Of a stretch of DNA of 64,000 nt, positions 34,364-43,928 are shown in pieces; within the stretch, counting starts at the first letter, position 1, and each line of letters begins with the position of its first letter. The position numbers and the translations under genes are program-made. Origin of the DNA: Campylobacteraceae bacterium (GTDB taxonomy: Bacteria > Campylobacterota > Campylobacteria > Campylobacterales > Arcobacteraceae). The notes beneath the pieces are model-generated. The model ran no database searches. It saw only the letters and a program-made list of their open reading frames with translations, and was not told the origin of the DNA. The stretch spans positions 97,455 through 161,454 of the forward strand of contig JABSOM010000008.1 in the NCBI GenBank assembly GCA_013215945.1, in the 5' to 3' direction.

Positions 34364-35925
34364 ATTAATTCTTTGGTATAAACATGCTGCGGATTTGTAA
34401 ATAAAGAAGTAGTTTCGTTTATTTCGACAAATTTACTTTCTTTCATAACAGCAACTTGATTACAAATACTTTGAATTACTTCTAAATCATGAGAAATAAA
34501 AATATAAGTAAGTTTGTATTTTTTTTGCAAAGACTTTAAAAGCTCAAGCAGTTGAAACTGTACTTGTCTATCAAGTGCTGATGTTGGCTCATCTAAAATT
34601 AGAAGTTTGGGTTCTAATATGAGGGCCCTAGCAACTGCTATTCTTTGGCGTTGTCCTCCTGAAAACTCATGAGGGTATTTATTCATAGACTCTTTTTCTA
34701 AAGAAACTTCTTTTAAAATATCAATTACTTTTTGCTCTTTTTCTTCTTTATTTAATTTTGTATGAATATCTAAACCCTCAGATATAATTTCATAAACACT
34801 CATTCTTGGATTTAAAGAATTAAAAGGGTCTTGAAAAACAATTTGCATATCTGCTCTCATATTTCTTAAGTCGTTTTTGCTTAAGTCTTTTATATTTTTA
34901 TTTAAAAAATAAATTTCACCTTTTGAGTCTTGCAAAGATAAAATAGCCTGAGCCAGCGTAGATTTTCCAGAACCACTCTCCCCTATTATTCCAAAACTTT
35001 CGCCTTTTAAAAGGGAAAAACTAATATTATCTACTGCTATAAAGTTATCAACCACACGTTTGAATATTCCCTTTTTAATAGGAAAGTTTACAGACAAGTT
35101 TTTAATACTAAGAATGCTTACTTGATCTTTTTTTACATAAGGGTTGGGACTTAAGGTACTTTCTAAAAGCATTTTTGTATAAGCATGTTTGGGTTCTAAA
35201 AATAATTCTTTATTGTTATTATGCTCAAGTATTTCACCTTCATTAATCACATAAATATAATCGGCATATTTTTTTACCACATTTAAATCATGAGTGATTA
35301 ATAAAATGCTCATATTTTCTTCTTCTTGTAGTTTTTTAAGAAGGTTTAGAATTTGATACTGTATGGTCAAATCTAGTGCAGTTGTTGGTTCATCTGCAAT
35401 TAATAGTTTGGGTTTATTAGCTATTGCCATAGCTATCATTACTCGTTGCCGCTGACCTCCACTTAGTTCATGAGGATAAGAAGAAGCAATTTTTTCTAAA
35501 TTCCCATATTTATGTAATTCTACTTTTTCCAATAAAGAAATAGCCCTTTTGGAAAGTTCGCTTTTAGAAATTAAATTGTGGGTATAAATGATTTCTTCTA
35601 TTTGCGCTTTTATTTTGTGCAAAGGATTTAGGGCCGTCATTGGTTCTTGAAAAATCATTGAAATTTCTTTGCCTCTTAATTTTTCAAGCTCACTTTTTTT
35701 TAAACTTAGAATATCTTTATCTTGAAAAGAAATTTCTCCTTGTAGTTTAAAATTTGCGCCTCTTGGAAGTAAGTTTAAAATGGCATGGGCCAGCATGGAT
35801 TTACCACTACCACTTTGCCCCACTAAAGCTAATGTTTGGGCTTTTTTAATCTTGATGCTAACATTTTTTAAAATATCAACATCACTTTGCATGCTTAAAT
35901 TTTTAATTTCTAGAATATTTTCCAT
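34348..35925 (-). CDS. yejF: Peptide ABC transporter ATP-binding protein, fused double ATPase
   Basis: Energising subunit of a YejABEF-type oligopeptide importer. The 525 residues contain two complete nucleotide-binding domains: Walker A GQSGSGKS (about 36-43) and GESGSGKS (about 317-324). Signatures are LSGGQRQR and FSGGQRQR, with Walker [12 protein letters not shown] and [11 protein letters not shown]. Each domain is followed by an oligopeptide-transporter type C-terminal extension ([19 protein letters not shown]). It is the last gene of yejA-B-E-F, touching yejE by one base. Confidence 0.95.
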   Translation of the reverse strand: MENILEIKNLSMQSDVDILKNVSIKIKKAQTLALVGQSGSGKSMLAHAILNLLPRGANFKLQGEISFQDKDILSLKKSELEKLRGKEISMIFQEPMTALNPLHKIKAQIEEIIYTHNLISKSELSKRAISLLEKVELHKYGNLEKIASSYPHELSGGQRQRVMIAMAIANKPKLLIADEPTTALDLTIQYQILNLLKKLQEEENMSILLITHDLNVVKKYADYIYVINEGEILEHNNNKELFLEPKHAYTKMLLESTLSPNPYVKKDQVSILSIKNLSVNFPIKKGIFKRVVDNFIAVDNISFSLLKGESFGIIGESGSGKSTLAQAILSLQDSKGEIYFLNKNIKDLSKNDLRNMRADMQIVFQDPFNSLNPRMSVYEIISEGLDIHTKLNKEEKEQKVIDILKEVSLEKESMNKYPHEFSGGQRQRIAVARALILEPKLLILDEPTSALDRQVQFQLLELLKSLQKKYKLTYIFISHDLEVIQSICNQVAVMKESKFVEINETTSLFTNPQHVYTKELIQASS

Positions 35926-36947
35926 TATGTGCCTTGTGCAATTCTAGGGTCTAGGGCATCTCTAAACGCTTCGCCTATGAATACTAATAAAGATAAAAGT
36001 AGTGATAAAACAACAAAAGCAGAGATTCCTAACCAAGGCGCATGCATATTGGCTTTACCTTGGGCTAATAACTCCCCTAAACTAGGGCTTCCAGCTGGAA
36101 GTCCAAAGCCTAAAAAATCTAAAGAAGTAAGTGTGGTTATACTTCCTGATAAAATAAATGGCATAAAGGTTAGGGTTGCAATAAGCGCATTGGGCAAAAT
36201 ATGTTTTTTCATAATATTAAAATCACTCTGACCCAAAGCCCTGGCTGCTTTTACATACTCAAAATTACGTGCACGTAAAAACTCTGCACGTACAACGCCT
36301 ACAAGTGCTGTCCAAGAAAAAAGAAGCAATAAACCCAGTAACCACCAAAAAGAAGGCTGAATATAATTGGCTAAAATCATTAATAAATAAAGTGTAGGTA
36401 AACCTGCCCATATTTCAATAAAGCGCTGACCTAATAAATCTACTTTCCCTCCATAATATCCTTGCACAGCTCCTACCATTACTCCAATAATAGATGAAAA
36501 AATAGTTAAGAGTAAACCAAATAAAATGGATATTCTAAAACCATATATAACACGACTTAATACGTCTCTTCCTTGGTCATCTGTTCCTAAGTAGTTTTCT
36601 AAACTAGGTGCAGAGGGAAAAGCCTCTTTAGCGTCCAGTTTAATACTGTGATAGGAGTAAGGAATCAAGGGCCATACTAAGTACCCATTTTCATTGATTA
36701 AGTCTTGTACATACTCGTCTTTATAATCTGCTTCACTCTCAAACTCTCCGCCAAAAACGGTTTCTGCATATTCATTAAAAACAGGCATATAATAATCATT
36801 GTTGTATTTAACAAATAAAGGTTTGTCATTGGCTATAAATTCAGCAAACAAAGTAAGGCTAAAAATTATAGAAAAAACCCATAAAGAATAATAGCCCCTT
36901 TTATTACTTTTAAATACAGCAATTCTTTTATCTCTTATACTTTGCAT
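35925..36947 (-). CDS. yejE: Peptide ABC transporter permease
   Basis: Inner-membrane permease of 340 residues with an N-terminal helix (about 17-36), a periplasmic insert and a C-terminal five-helix core. Diagnostic motifs are LGTDDQGRDVLSRVIYGFRIS (about 119-139) and the EAA loop ARNFEYVKAARALGQSDFNIMKKHILPNAL (about 226-255). In E. coli the Yej system imports microcin C and peptides. The stop overlaps the start of yejF by 1 nt, and yejB ends 1 nt before its start. Confidence 0.95.
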   Translation of the reverse strand: MQSIRDKRIAVFKSNKRGYYSLWVFSIIFSLTLFAEFIANDKPLFVKYNNDYYMPVFNEYAETVFGGEFESEADYKDEYVQDLINENGYLVWPLIPYSYHSIKLDAKEAFPSAPSLENYLGTDDQGRDVLSRVIYGFRISILFGLLLTIFSSIIGVMVGAVQGYYGGKVDLLGQRFIEIWAGLPTLYLLMILANYIQPSFWWLLGLLLLFSWTALVGVVRAEFLRARNFEYVKAARALGQSDFNIMKKHILPNALIATLTFMPFILSGSITTLTSLDFLGFGLPAGSPSLGELLAQGKANMHAPWLGISAFVVLSLLLSLLVFIGEAFRDALDPRIAQGT

Positions 36948-38039
36948 TTAATTCTTCTCAAAATTGATTCTTGGATCTACATAGGTATAAACAAGATCTG
37001 ATATTAGTGAAACCACTAAACCCATAAGCGTAAAAATATATAAAGTAGCAAACATTACAGGATAGTCTCTATACAAAGCAGCTTCAAAACCTAAAAGCCC
37101 GATACCATCTAAAGAAAAGATAATTTCAATTAAGAGTGAGCCTGTAAAAAACATAGAAATAAAAGCGGCTGGAAAACCTGAAATGATAATTAACATTGCA
37201 TTTCTAAATACATGTTTGTATAAAACAGAAGACTCACTTAATCCTTTAGCTTGTGCTGTCAAAACATATTGTTTTCCAATTTCATCCAAAAAAGAGTTTT
37301 TAGTAAGCATGGTTAGGGTTGCAAAACCTCCAATAACCATAGCCATAATGGGTAAAAACATATGCCAAATATAATCTTTGATTTGTGCAAAAAATCCCAA
37401 AGAATCAAAATTGTCACTGGTAATTCCTCTTAAAGGAAAAAGGTCCAAATAATTGCCACCCGCAAAAAGAATAATCAATAAAATGGCGAATAAAAAACCA
37501 GGAATTGCAGAACCTAAAATGACTATAGTTGAGCTGTAAATATCAAATTTAGATCCATGTTTTAAGGCTTTTTTTATGCCCAAAGGAATGGAGATTAAAT
37601 AAATAATAAGTGTTGACCAAATACCTAAAGATATGGAGACAGGAAGTTTTTCTTTTACAAGTTCTATAACAGAGGCATTTTTAAAAAAACTTTCTCCAAA
37701 ATCAAAGAGAGCATAATTCTTTAACATCATTAAATATCGCTCCCACAAAGGTTTATCGAAACCATAGAGTTTTTCAATGTCTTTTATGAGTTCAGGATCC
37801 AAACCAGATGCGCCTTGATACAGAGAGTTTTTTCCTTCATTCGAATTTGCATTTACTAAATCTCCTTGGGAAGAACCCGCAATTCTACTTAAAGCAGTAT
37901 CTTCAGCACCTTGTATTTGTAAAATCATTTTTTCAACAGGACCTCCAGGTGAGGTTTGAACAATGAAAAAATTAATAGTCATGATTCCTAGGAGAGTAGG
38001 AATAATAAATAAAAGACGTCTTAGAATATAAGCACTCAT
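36948..38039 (-). CDS. yejB: Peptide ABC transporter permease
   Basis: Inner-membrane permease of 363 residues. The N-terminus [38 protein letters not shown] is the standard DppB/OppB/YejB opening. It is followed by the large periplasmic loop with the Yej-specific region [27 protein letters not shown] (about 80-106). The EAA loop [25 protein letters not shown] lies near residues 262-286. The start codon overlaps the yejA stop by 1 nt. Confidence 0.95.
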   Translation of the reverse strand: MSAYILRRLLFIIPTLLGIMTINFFIVQTSPGGPVEKMILQIQGAEDTALSRIAGSSQGDLVNANSNEGKNSLYQGASGLDPELIKDIEKLYGFDKPLWERYLMMLKNYALFDFGESFFKNASVIELVKEKLPVSISLGIWSTLIIYLISIPLGIKKALKHGSKFDIYSSTIVILGSAIPGFLFAILLIILFAGGNYLDLFPLRGITSDNFDSLGFFAQIKDYIWHMFLPIMAMVIGGFATLTMLTKNSFLDEIGKQYVLTAQAKGLSESSVLYKHVFRNAMLIIISGFPAAFISMFFTGSLLIEIIFSLDGIGLLGFEAALYRDYPVMFATLYIFTLMGLVVSLISDLVYTYVDPRINFEKN

Positions 38040-39820
38040 TATTTATCTTTTAAATATTCATCTTTAAACCACCACGTCATTATTCCAATACTGTATTTTG
38101 GATGAATTTTAGGCTGGTTAAATTTATTCCAATACGCAATTCTATAAGATGAACTGTGCCATTGAGGAATAACATAATAATTGTTTAACATTACTCTATC
38201 AAGTGCTTTAACAGAAGTTAGCAGTTCTTTTCTGTTTTTTGCAATAATAACATGATCAATTAATGTATCTATTGCAGGGTTTTTAATACCCATATAGTTT
38301 TGACTTCCCCTAATATCAGCACTCAAAGAGCCCCAGAAATATTTTAATTCATTGCCTGGACTTAAAGAAACAGGATAAGAAATAACCATCATATCAAAAT
38401 CATAGTTTTTCACTTTATTGCTGTATGAAACAGCATCAAGTACTTTTAAAGAAGCTATTATCCCTATTTTTTTGAGATTTTTTATAAAAGGCTGAACCAC
38501 TCTTTCAAAATTGGGCTGGTAAAGTAAAATTTCAAAAACAAATTCTTTTCCATCTTTTACCAAAACTTTATTTTTAAAACTCCAACCTTCTTTTTTAAGA
38601 ATTTTAAGTGCAGCTCTTAATTCTTTTCTTATTTTTCCACTGCCTTTTGTAATATTGGTTTTAAATTCTTCTTGAAATACACTTGAAGGAATTTGATTTT
38701 TTAAAGGATTTAATAAAAGTAATTCTTCTTTTGAAGGAAGACCAGATGAGCTTAATTCACTGTTATCAAAATAAGATTGACTTCTTTTATATTGGGAAAA
38801 AAAGAGTTGTTTATTGGTCCATTCGAAATCAAAAGCCAAATTAATAGCTTTTCGTATTTCTTTATTTTTAAATAATGGATTTCGTAAATTAAAACCAAAC
38901 GCTTGCATGCCTTGTGGGTTTTCATGCATTCTGTTTTCTGTTTTAATTAAGCCATTATCAAAGTTTTTACCTTTATACATAGTTGCCCATGTTTTTGCTG
39001 TGTATTCTTCTCTGTAATCAAATTCACCTGCTTTAAAAGCTTCTAGTGTTACGCTTTGGTCTTTATAATAATCGTATTGAATTTTATTAAAATTATAAGA
39101 ACCAAGATTAACATTTAAGTCTTTTGCCCAGTAGTTTTTGTTGCGTTTATATTTTATGTATTTACCAAACTTATATGAGTCAATTAAATAAGGGCCTGAG
39201 CCTAAAGGAACAGTATCGTCTGCTTTTATAAAGTCTTTATCACTCCAAAACTTTTTAGACATAATATTTAAAGAAACTAAAATTACAGGGAGCTCTTTAT
39301 TGGTATTGGTTTTGAAATTAAATCTAACGCTTAAATCATTTAATACTTCTACGTCTTTAATATCTGAATAATATCTCTTGTATTGAGGGCTTCCTTTTTC
39401 TATTAAAATATCAAAAGAGAATTTTACATCTTCTGCCCTTACGTGCGAACCATCAGAAAAACGAGCGTTTTCATTAATATAAAATATGACCCAGTTATTA
39501 TTTTCATCAATTTCCACTTCTTTTGCAATTAAAGGATAATACACAGAAGATTCATCTGCACTTGCACTCATTAAAGTATCGTATAACAATCCAATTCCAG
39601 AGGCACTCAAACCTTTAAGAATAAAAGGATTAAAAGAATCATAAGTGCCACGTGAAGCTTGTTTATATGTTCCACCTTTTTTGGCTTTTGGATTAACATA
39701 ATCAAAATGGGTGAAGTTTTTTTGATATTTGGGAGTAGTTCCTAAACTCATATAACTTTCTTTTTTAGCATAAATATTTGCTGATAAAATTAAAACAATG
39801 AAAAGTATTTTGTTAATCAT
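38039..39820 (-). CDS. yejA: Periplasmic peptide-binding protein
   Basis: Extracytoplasmic solute-binding protein family 5, 593 residues, with a signal peptide (about 1-18, ending NIYAK). Typical SBP_bac_5 landmarks are [13 protein letters not shown] (about 58-70) and [20 protein letters not shown] (about 131-150). [40 protein letters not shown] (about 326-365) is highly characteristic of YejA. It is the first gene of the operon; the 82-nt gap upstream to the fetB-like gene presumably holds its promoter. Confidence 0.95.
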   Translation of the reverse strand: MINKILFIVLILSANIYAKKESYMSLGTTPKYQKNFTHFDYVNPKAKKGGTYKQASRGTYDSFNPFILKGLSASGIGLLYDTLMSASADESSVYYPLIAKEVEIDENNNWVIFYINENARFSDGSHVRAEDVKFSFDILIEKGSPQYKRYYSDIKDVEVLNDLSVRFNFKTNTNKELPVILVSLNIMSKKFWSDKDFIKADDTVPLGSGPYLIDSYKFGKYIKYKRNKNYWAKDLNVNLGSYNFNKIQYDYYKDQSVTLEAFKAGEFDYREEYTAKTWATMYKGKNFDNGLIKTENRMHENPQGMQAFGFNLRNPLFKNKEIRKAINLAFDFEWTNKQLFFSQYKRSQSYFDNSELSSSGLPSKEELLLLNPLKNQIPSSVFQEEFKTNITKGSGKIRKELRAALKILKKEGWSFKNKVLVKDGKEFVFEILLYQPNFERVVQPFIKNLKKIGIIASLKVLDAVSYSNKVKNYDFDMMVISYPVSLSPGNELKYFWGSLSADIRGSQNYMGIKNPAIDTLIDHVIIAKNRKELLTSVKALDRVMLNNYYVIPQWHSSSYRIAYWNKFNQPKIHPKYSIGIMTWWFKDEYLKDK

Positions 39821-39902
39821 ATTTTTCCTTTTAAGTATAAGTAAGAGTCTAGCTTAATTTGATTAATGTAAAGTATATCAAAGACTATATCTTTACAGGC
39901 TG

Positions 39903-40598
39903 TTAGGCATACATTTTATATCTTTTAATCAAAGCGAAATAGATAATAATTGATAATCCTGCTGTACTTAATAACATAATCATAATCATAATTTGATAAC
40001 GAACCGCTATTAAAGGATCTATTCCTGCTAAAATTTGTCCGGTCATCATACCTGGTAATGATACCAAACCAACAGCTAAAAGTGAGTTTATTTGTGGGAT
40101 TAAAGAAGCCTTAAATGCATATTCTCGTGCTTTAATAAAAGAATTTAATTCTATTTCTTTTTCAAAACGTTCAATACAAATTGACACAGAGTTCATAGTA
40201 TTCGCAAAAATCATACCAGCAATAGGAATAATTATACTTGGTTCATAGGTTTTTATTTCCAAAACAAAAACAAGTACAATAAATAAATTACTTAAAGAAG
40301 ATAAAGAAGAAGCTAAAAATATAGTGAAATAATGTTCTTTACTTTTATTTTTTGTATTTCTTAATATTATCATACACGATACCACTAACATAAATAATAC
40401 AATTAAAAGACCAAGGCCTAAGTTTTTATTATCAAAAATGAACAAGAGGCCATAACCAATTAAAAGTAATTGTAAAATCATTCTAAGCGTTGAATAAAAA
40501 ATCTCATATTTGTTATCCGTATATTTATAATAAAAATATCCTACAATTAAAAGTGGAAATAAGGAATAGAATAAATTTATTAAAGGAATATTTTCCAT
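39903..40598 (-). CDS. fetB: FetB/UPF0014 family ABC permease without adjacent ATPase
   Basis: Inner-membrane protein of 231 residues with about seven helices. The segment SIIIPIAGMIFANTMNSVSICIERFEKEIE (about 129-158) and ALGLVSLPGMMTGQILAG-like AVGLVSLPGMMTGQILAGIDPLIAVRYQIMIM (about 185-216) are the UPF0014 hallmarks. In E. coli FetAB protects against iron and oxidative stress, possibly as an iron exporter. The ATPase FetA is not next to it, which is odd for a two-component exporter. It starts immediately after gpsA with no spacer and is probably cotranscribed with it. Confidence 0.85.
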   Translation of the reverse strand: MENIPLINLFYSLFPLLIVGYFYYKYTDNKYEIFYSTLRMILQLLLIGYGLLFIFDNKNLGLGLLIVLFMLVVSCMIILRNTKNKSKEHYFTIFLASSLSSLSNLFIVLVFVLEIKTYEPSIIIPIAGMIFANTMNSVSICIERFEKEIELNSFIKAREYAFKASLIPQINSLLAVGLVSLPGMMTGQILAGIDPLIAVRYQIMIMIMLLSTAGLSIIIYFALIKRYKMYA

Positions 40599-41501
40599 TT
40601 AACTTCCCAATAAGTCTTGCAAAGATTTTTTTGGATTCTTTCCTTCTAGTGCTAATTTTACTTCATTAGCAATGGGGGTATAAATATTTTTTTCTTCTGA
40701 TAGTTTTTGAATTGCTACCGAGGTTTTTACCCCCTCTGCAACTTCTCCTAAGTCTTCTAAAATATTATCGAGGCTTTTATTTTGGGCTAAACCTAATCCC
40801 ACTCTGTAGTTTCTACTCAAGGTAGAACTTGCTGTTAAAAATAAATCCCCAGCGCCGCTTAAGCCTAAAAATGTTTCTTCTTTGGCACCAAAAGCCAGGC
40901 CAAAACGTGTCATTTCAACCAAACCTCTTGATATTAAAGAAGCTCTTGCATTGTTCCCTAATTTTAAACCATCACAAACACCTGAAGCAATTGCAAGTAC
41001 ATTTTTATAAGCTCCTGCAATTTCTGCTCCTATTACATCGGAAGAATAATAGGTTTTAATAAAACTTGGAAAAAAAGTTGAAAATTCATTGTAAATATCT
41101 TTTTTTTCAGCATTAATTACTAAAGCAGTAGGTAAATTTTGCATTACTTCTGATGCAAAAGAAGGACCTGAGATATAGGCTACATGTGAGCTTGGAACAA
41201 ATTCATTGTAAATCTCATTTAAAAACTTACCTGTATTTGCTTCAATGCCTTTAGAAGCTACTAGAATTTTTTGATTTTTAAAAACAAAATTCTTTTTTAA
41301 CCAGCTGGATATTTCTTGTGCGGGAATGGCAATAATTAGATATTCACATTCTAAAGCAGCGTGAAGGTTTGTAAAGTTTTTAATATCTCTTGGAGTTCTT
41401 GAAGTGATTAAAACTTCTTGTTTATGACTTAAAGCACAATGTAGAGCTTGTCCCCATTTTCCTGCGCCTATTACAGCTATTTTTGCTTGAGTACTAAGCA
41501 T
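40599..41501 (-). CDS. gpsA: NAD(P)H-dependent glycerol-3-phosphate dehydrogenase
   Basis: Makes sn-glycerol-3-phosphate from dihydroxyacetone phosphate for phospholipid synthesis. The 300-residue cytoplasmic enzyme has the Rossmann loop VIGAGKWGQALH (about 10-21), ISGPSFASEV (about 129-138), the catalytic Lys in GAYKNVLAIASGVCDGL (about 185-201) and FLGLSGAGDLFLTASSTLSRNYRVG (about 230-254). Slightly short versus E. coli (339 residues) but complete. A 10-bp hairpin separates it from gatB upstream. Confidence 0.96.
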   Translation of the reverse strand: MLSTQAKIAVIGAGKWGQALHCALSHKQEVLITSRTPRDIKNFTNLHAALECEYLIIAIPAQEISSWLKKNFVFKNQKILVASKGIEANTGKFLNEIYNEFVPSSHVAYISGPSFASEVMQNLPTALVINAEKKDIYNEFSTFFPSFIKTYYSSDVIGAEIAGAYKNVLAIASGVCDGLKLGNNARASLISRGLVEMTRFGLAFGAKEETFLGLSGAGDLFLTASSTLSRNYRVGLGLAQNKSLDNILEDLGEVAEGVKTSVAIQKLSEEKNIYTPIANEVKLALEGKNPKKSLQDLLGS

Positions 41502-41514
41502 TGTTTTCCTTCTT

Positions 41515-41538
41515 AATAAAACCCGAGTGGGTTTTATT
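41515..41538. terminator. Terminator-like hairpin between gatB and gpsA
   Basis: A perfect 10-bp stem (41515-41524 with 41529-41538) with loop GAGT lies just after the gatB stop. The T-run is on the plus-strand side (41535-41544). On the minus strand, which is the direction of gatB and gpsA, only the U-rich 3' arm is present, so it may only partly stop transcription into gpsA. Confidence 0.6.
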
Positions 41539-41542
41539 TTTT

Positions 41543-42967
41543 TTATGCAAGTCTTTGTTTTAAAAGTTCGTTTACTTTTGCAGGATTTGCACTTCCTTTA
41601 GAAGCTTTCATTGTTTGGCCTACGAAAAAACCAAATAATTTTTCTTTTCCACTTTTGTATTCTTCCACTTTATTAGTATTCGCAGCTAAAATTTCATCAA
41701 TAATTTTTAAAATAGCACCATCATCTGAAACTTGTTTTAAACCAAGAGTATCAATAACTTCTTCAATTTCAACATCATTATCCATTAAATAATCAAGAAC
41801 TTCTTTTGCTGCTTTTCCTGAGATTGTTCCATTCTCAATATTTTGCACCAATTGTGCAAGTTTTGTTGCATTTACAGGGGAATTAGTAAGGGTAACCCCT
41901 TCTTTTAACCTGGCTTTTAATTCAACGCTTAACCAAGTAGTTGCATTTTTTGCTTTAATGTTGGAAGTCATCATTTCTTCAAAAAACCGTGCCATATCCA
42001 AAGATGAAGTAAGAAGAGAAGCATCGTATTCTTTCATTCCATAATCTTTTACATAACGTGCTTTTTTCTCATCTGGAAGTTCAGGAATTTTTGAATACTC
42101 TTCAAGCATTTCATCGCTTATAATTAAAGGCAATAAATCTGGGTCTGGAAAATACCTATATTCTGCCGCATCTTCTTTCCCTCTCATAGATCTGGTCTCA
42201 CCCGTTGCTTCATCATATAATCTTGTTTCTTGAACAATTTCAGTAGCGTGAACTCCATCTTCCCATGCTTCAATATGTCTTGCTACTTCAAATCTGATTG
42301 CTTTTTCAATAAATTTAAAAGAGTTCATATTTTTAATTTCACAACGGGTATAAAGTTTTGTTTCACCCTTTGGTCTAATAGAAATATTCACATCACATCT
42401 GAAAGATCCTTCTTGCATATTTGCATCAGAAATTTCTAAATAACGTACAATTGAATGAAGTTTTTTAAGATATAAAATAGCTTCTTCACTTGATCTCATA
42501 TCCGGTTCTGAAACTATTTCTAAAAGAGGTGTCCCTGCTCTGTTTAAATCTACTTTTGAATAATTGTTTTCATGAATATTTTTTCCAGCATCATTTTCTA
42601 GGTGAGCTCTTGTAATTCCAATTGTTTTACTTCTTCCATCAGGAAAATCAATTACTAATTCTCCTAAATCAACAACAGGTACTTCAAATTGTGAAATTTG
42701 ATAACCAGAAGGTAAATCAGGATAAAAGTAATTTTTTCTATTAAAAACAGATGTTTGATTTATTTTTGACTTAATTGCTGTACCTAATTGTATTGCTTTT
42801 TGAACCGCTTCTTTATTAATAACAGGAAGCGCTCCTGGTAATCCTAAACATGTAGGACATACATTTGTATTTGGTTTTGCTCCAAAACTGGTTGCACAAG
42901 AACAAAATAGTTTTGTTTTTGTATTTAATTGAGCATGAACTTCTAGTCCTATTACTACTTCAAACAT
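41543..42967 (-). CDS. gatB: Aspartyl/glutamyl-tRNA(Asn/Gln) amidotransferase subunit B
   Basis: tRNA-dependent amidotransferase subunit converting Glu-tRNA(Gln) and Asp-tRNA(Asn) to the amidated forms. It has 474 residues and a full-length kinase-like domain with [23 protein letters not shown] at the start. [15 protein letters not shown] (about 87-101), the GatB signature [13 protein letters not shown] (about 146-158) and the C-terminal YqeY-like tail (about 330-474, ending [19 protein letters not shown]) are all present. gatA and gatC are elsewhere. It follows the SurA-like gene by 10 nt. Confidence 0.97.
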   Translation of the reverse strand: MFEVVIGLEVHAQLNTKTKLFCSCATSFGAKPNTNVCPTCLGLPGALPVINKEAVQKAIQLGTAIKSKINQTSVFNRKNYFYPDLPSGYQISQFEVPVVDLGELVIDFPDGRSKTIGITRAHLENDAGKNIHENNYSKVDLNRAGTPLLEIVSEPDMRSSEEAILYLKKLHSIVRYLEISDANMQEGSFRCDVNISIRPKGETKLYTRCEIKNMNSFKFIEKAIRFEVARHIEAWEDGVHATEIVQETRLYDEATGETRSMRGKEDAAEYRYFPDPDLLPLIISDEMLEEYSKIPELPDEKKARYVKDYGMKEYDASLLTSSLDMARFFEEMMTSNIKAKNATTWLSVELKARLKEGVTLTNSPVNATKLAQLVQNIENGTISGKAAKEVLDYLMDNDVEIEEVIDTLGLKQVSDDGAILKIIDEILAANTNKVEEYKSGKEKLFGFFVGQTMKASKGSANPAKVNELLKQRLA

Positions 42968-42977
42968 TTATTTCCTT

Positions 42978-43802
42978 TTATCTTATTACTTCTATATTAG
43001 CTGTTATTCTTGCTTTCTTAAAATGTTCATCTAAGAATCTTTTTTCTCTTTCACTCATGATTTGGTTAAAAATAAGGCTTTTAACTTCTTCGAAATTTTG
43101 AGTTTTAAGACCATTTTTCTTTTTGATATATAACATTACATAATGTTTATTCGCTGTGAAAATAGAGGTATACTCTCCTGCTTTTGTTTCATTAAGAATA
43201 TACTTTATTTGTGAACTTAATTTTGAATTTTCCAGCGTAACTTCTTTTTTCTTAAGCTCTTTTATAAGTGCCATTGGGTTTTTTTTAGTTAAAAGTAAGG
43301 CTCTTCTATTTTTACTTGCATATTGAATTACTTCATATGAAACAGAAGATTGATATTGGTTTTGATTATTGTCATAATACAATTTCATATCTTCTTGTGT
43401 TGCAACTGTTAAATTACCTCTTAATAAACTTTGTGTTAATTTTTCTTTTAAGATACGTTCTTTAATTTCATCATCAAAAATACTTTGGTTTTTATATTTT
43501 TGTTTTATTAGTGATTTAAAATTATATAAATCCATACCATTAGCAGCTGCTAATTTTTCCAGATATTTGTTTGTATCAAAAATATCAACAGAAATATTTT
43601 GTTTTTTAATTTCTTGAGCAAATAAAGCTTTATCAATAAGGTAAGTTACTGCATTGTTTTTACTTATATTTTTTTCAAGTACTATTTGATCAATATCAAA
43701 AAGTGTAATTACATCGTTATTTATTTTTACGGCAACGGCATTTATTAGCCCAGCAAGAGAGTAAACACTTAAAAAAATAAGGCTTAGAAAAATTTTGTGC
43801 AT
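42978..43802 (-). CDS. SurA-like periplasmic chaperone
   Basis: A 274-residue periplasmic protein with a signal peptide (MHKIFLSLIFLSVYSLAG). A SurA-N type domain follows, beginning INAVAVKINNDVITLFDIDQI, the usual opening of outer-membrane-protein chaperones. A parvulin-like segment (about 155-245) is strongly reduced, so prolyl isomerase activity is doubtful. ATG 43802 is chosen because AAGGA precedes it and the signal peptide starts there; an in-frame ATG at 43826 would add eight residues. It is cotranscribed with gatB. Confidence 0.8.
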   Translation of the reverse strand: MHKIFLSLIFLSVYSLAGLINAVAVKINNDVITLFDIDQIVLEKNISKNNAVTYLIDKALFAQEIKKQNISVDIFDTNKYLEKLAAANGMDLYNFKSLIKQKYKNQSIFDDEIKERILKEKLTQSLLRGNLTVATQEDMKLYYDNNQNQYQSSVSYEVIQYASKNRRALLLTKKNPMALIKELKKKEVTLENSKLSSQIKYILNETKAGEYTSIFTANKHYVMLYIKKKNGLKTQNFEEVKSLIFNQIMSEREKRFLDEHFKKARITANIEVIR

Positions 43803-43880
43803 ATATATATCCTTTTTAAAGCACATATTTTATCTAAATATTGGTAAATTTATCTAATTAATAAGATGCAAATGAGCATA

Positions 43881-43913
43881 AAAATAAAAAGCATAAAAAA
43901 TACTTTTTATTTT
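43881..43913 (-). terminator. Terminator-like hairpin after the lactate dehydrogenase gene
   Basis: An 11-bp A/T-only-rich stem (43881-43891 with 43903-43913) lies 16 nt after the stop at 43929. On the minus strand the 3' arm is rich in U and continues with U-rich sequence, consistent with the transcript end of the lactate locus. Confidence 0.5.
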
Positions 43914-43928
43914 ATCTTTAATTTTCTT

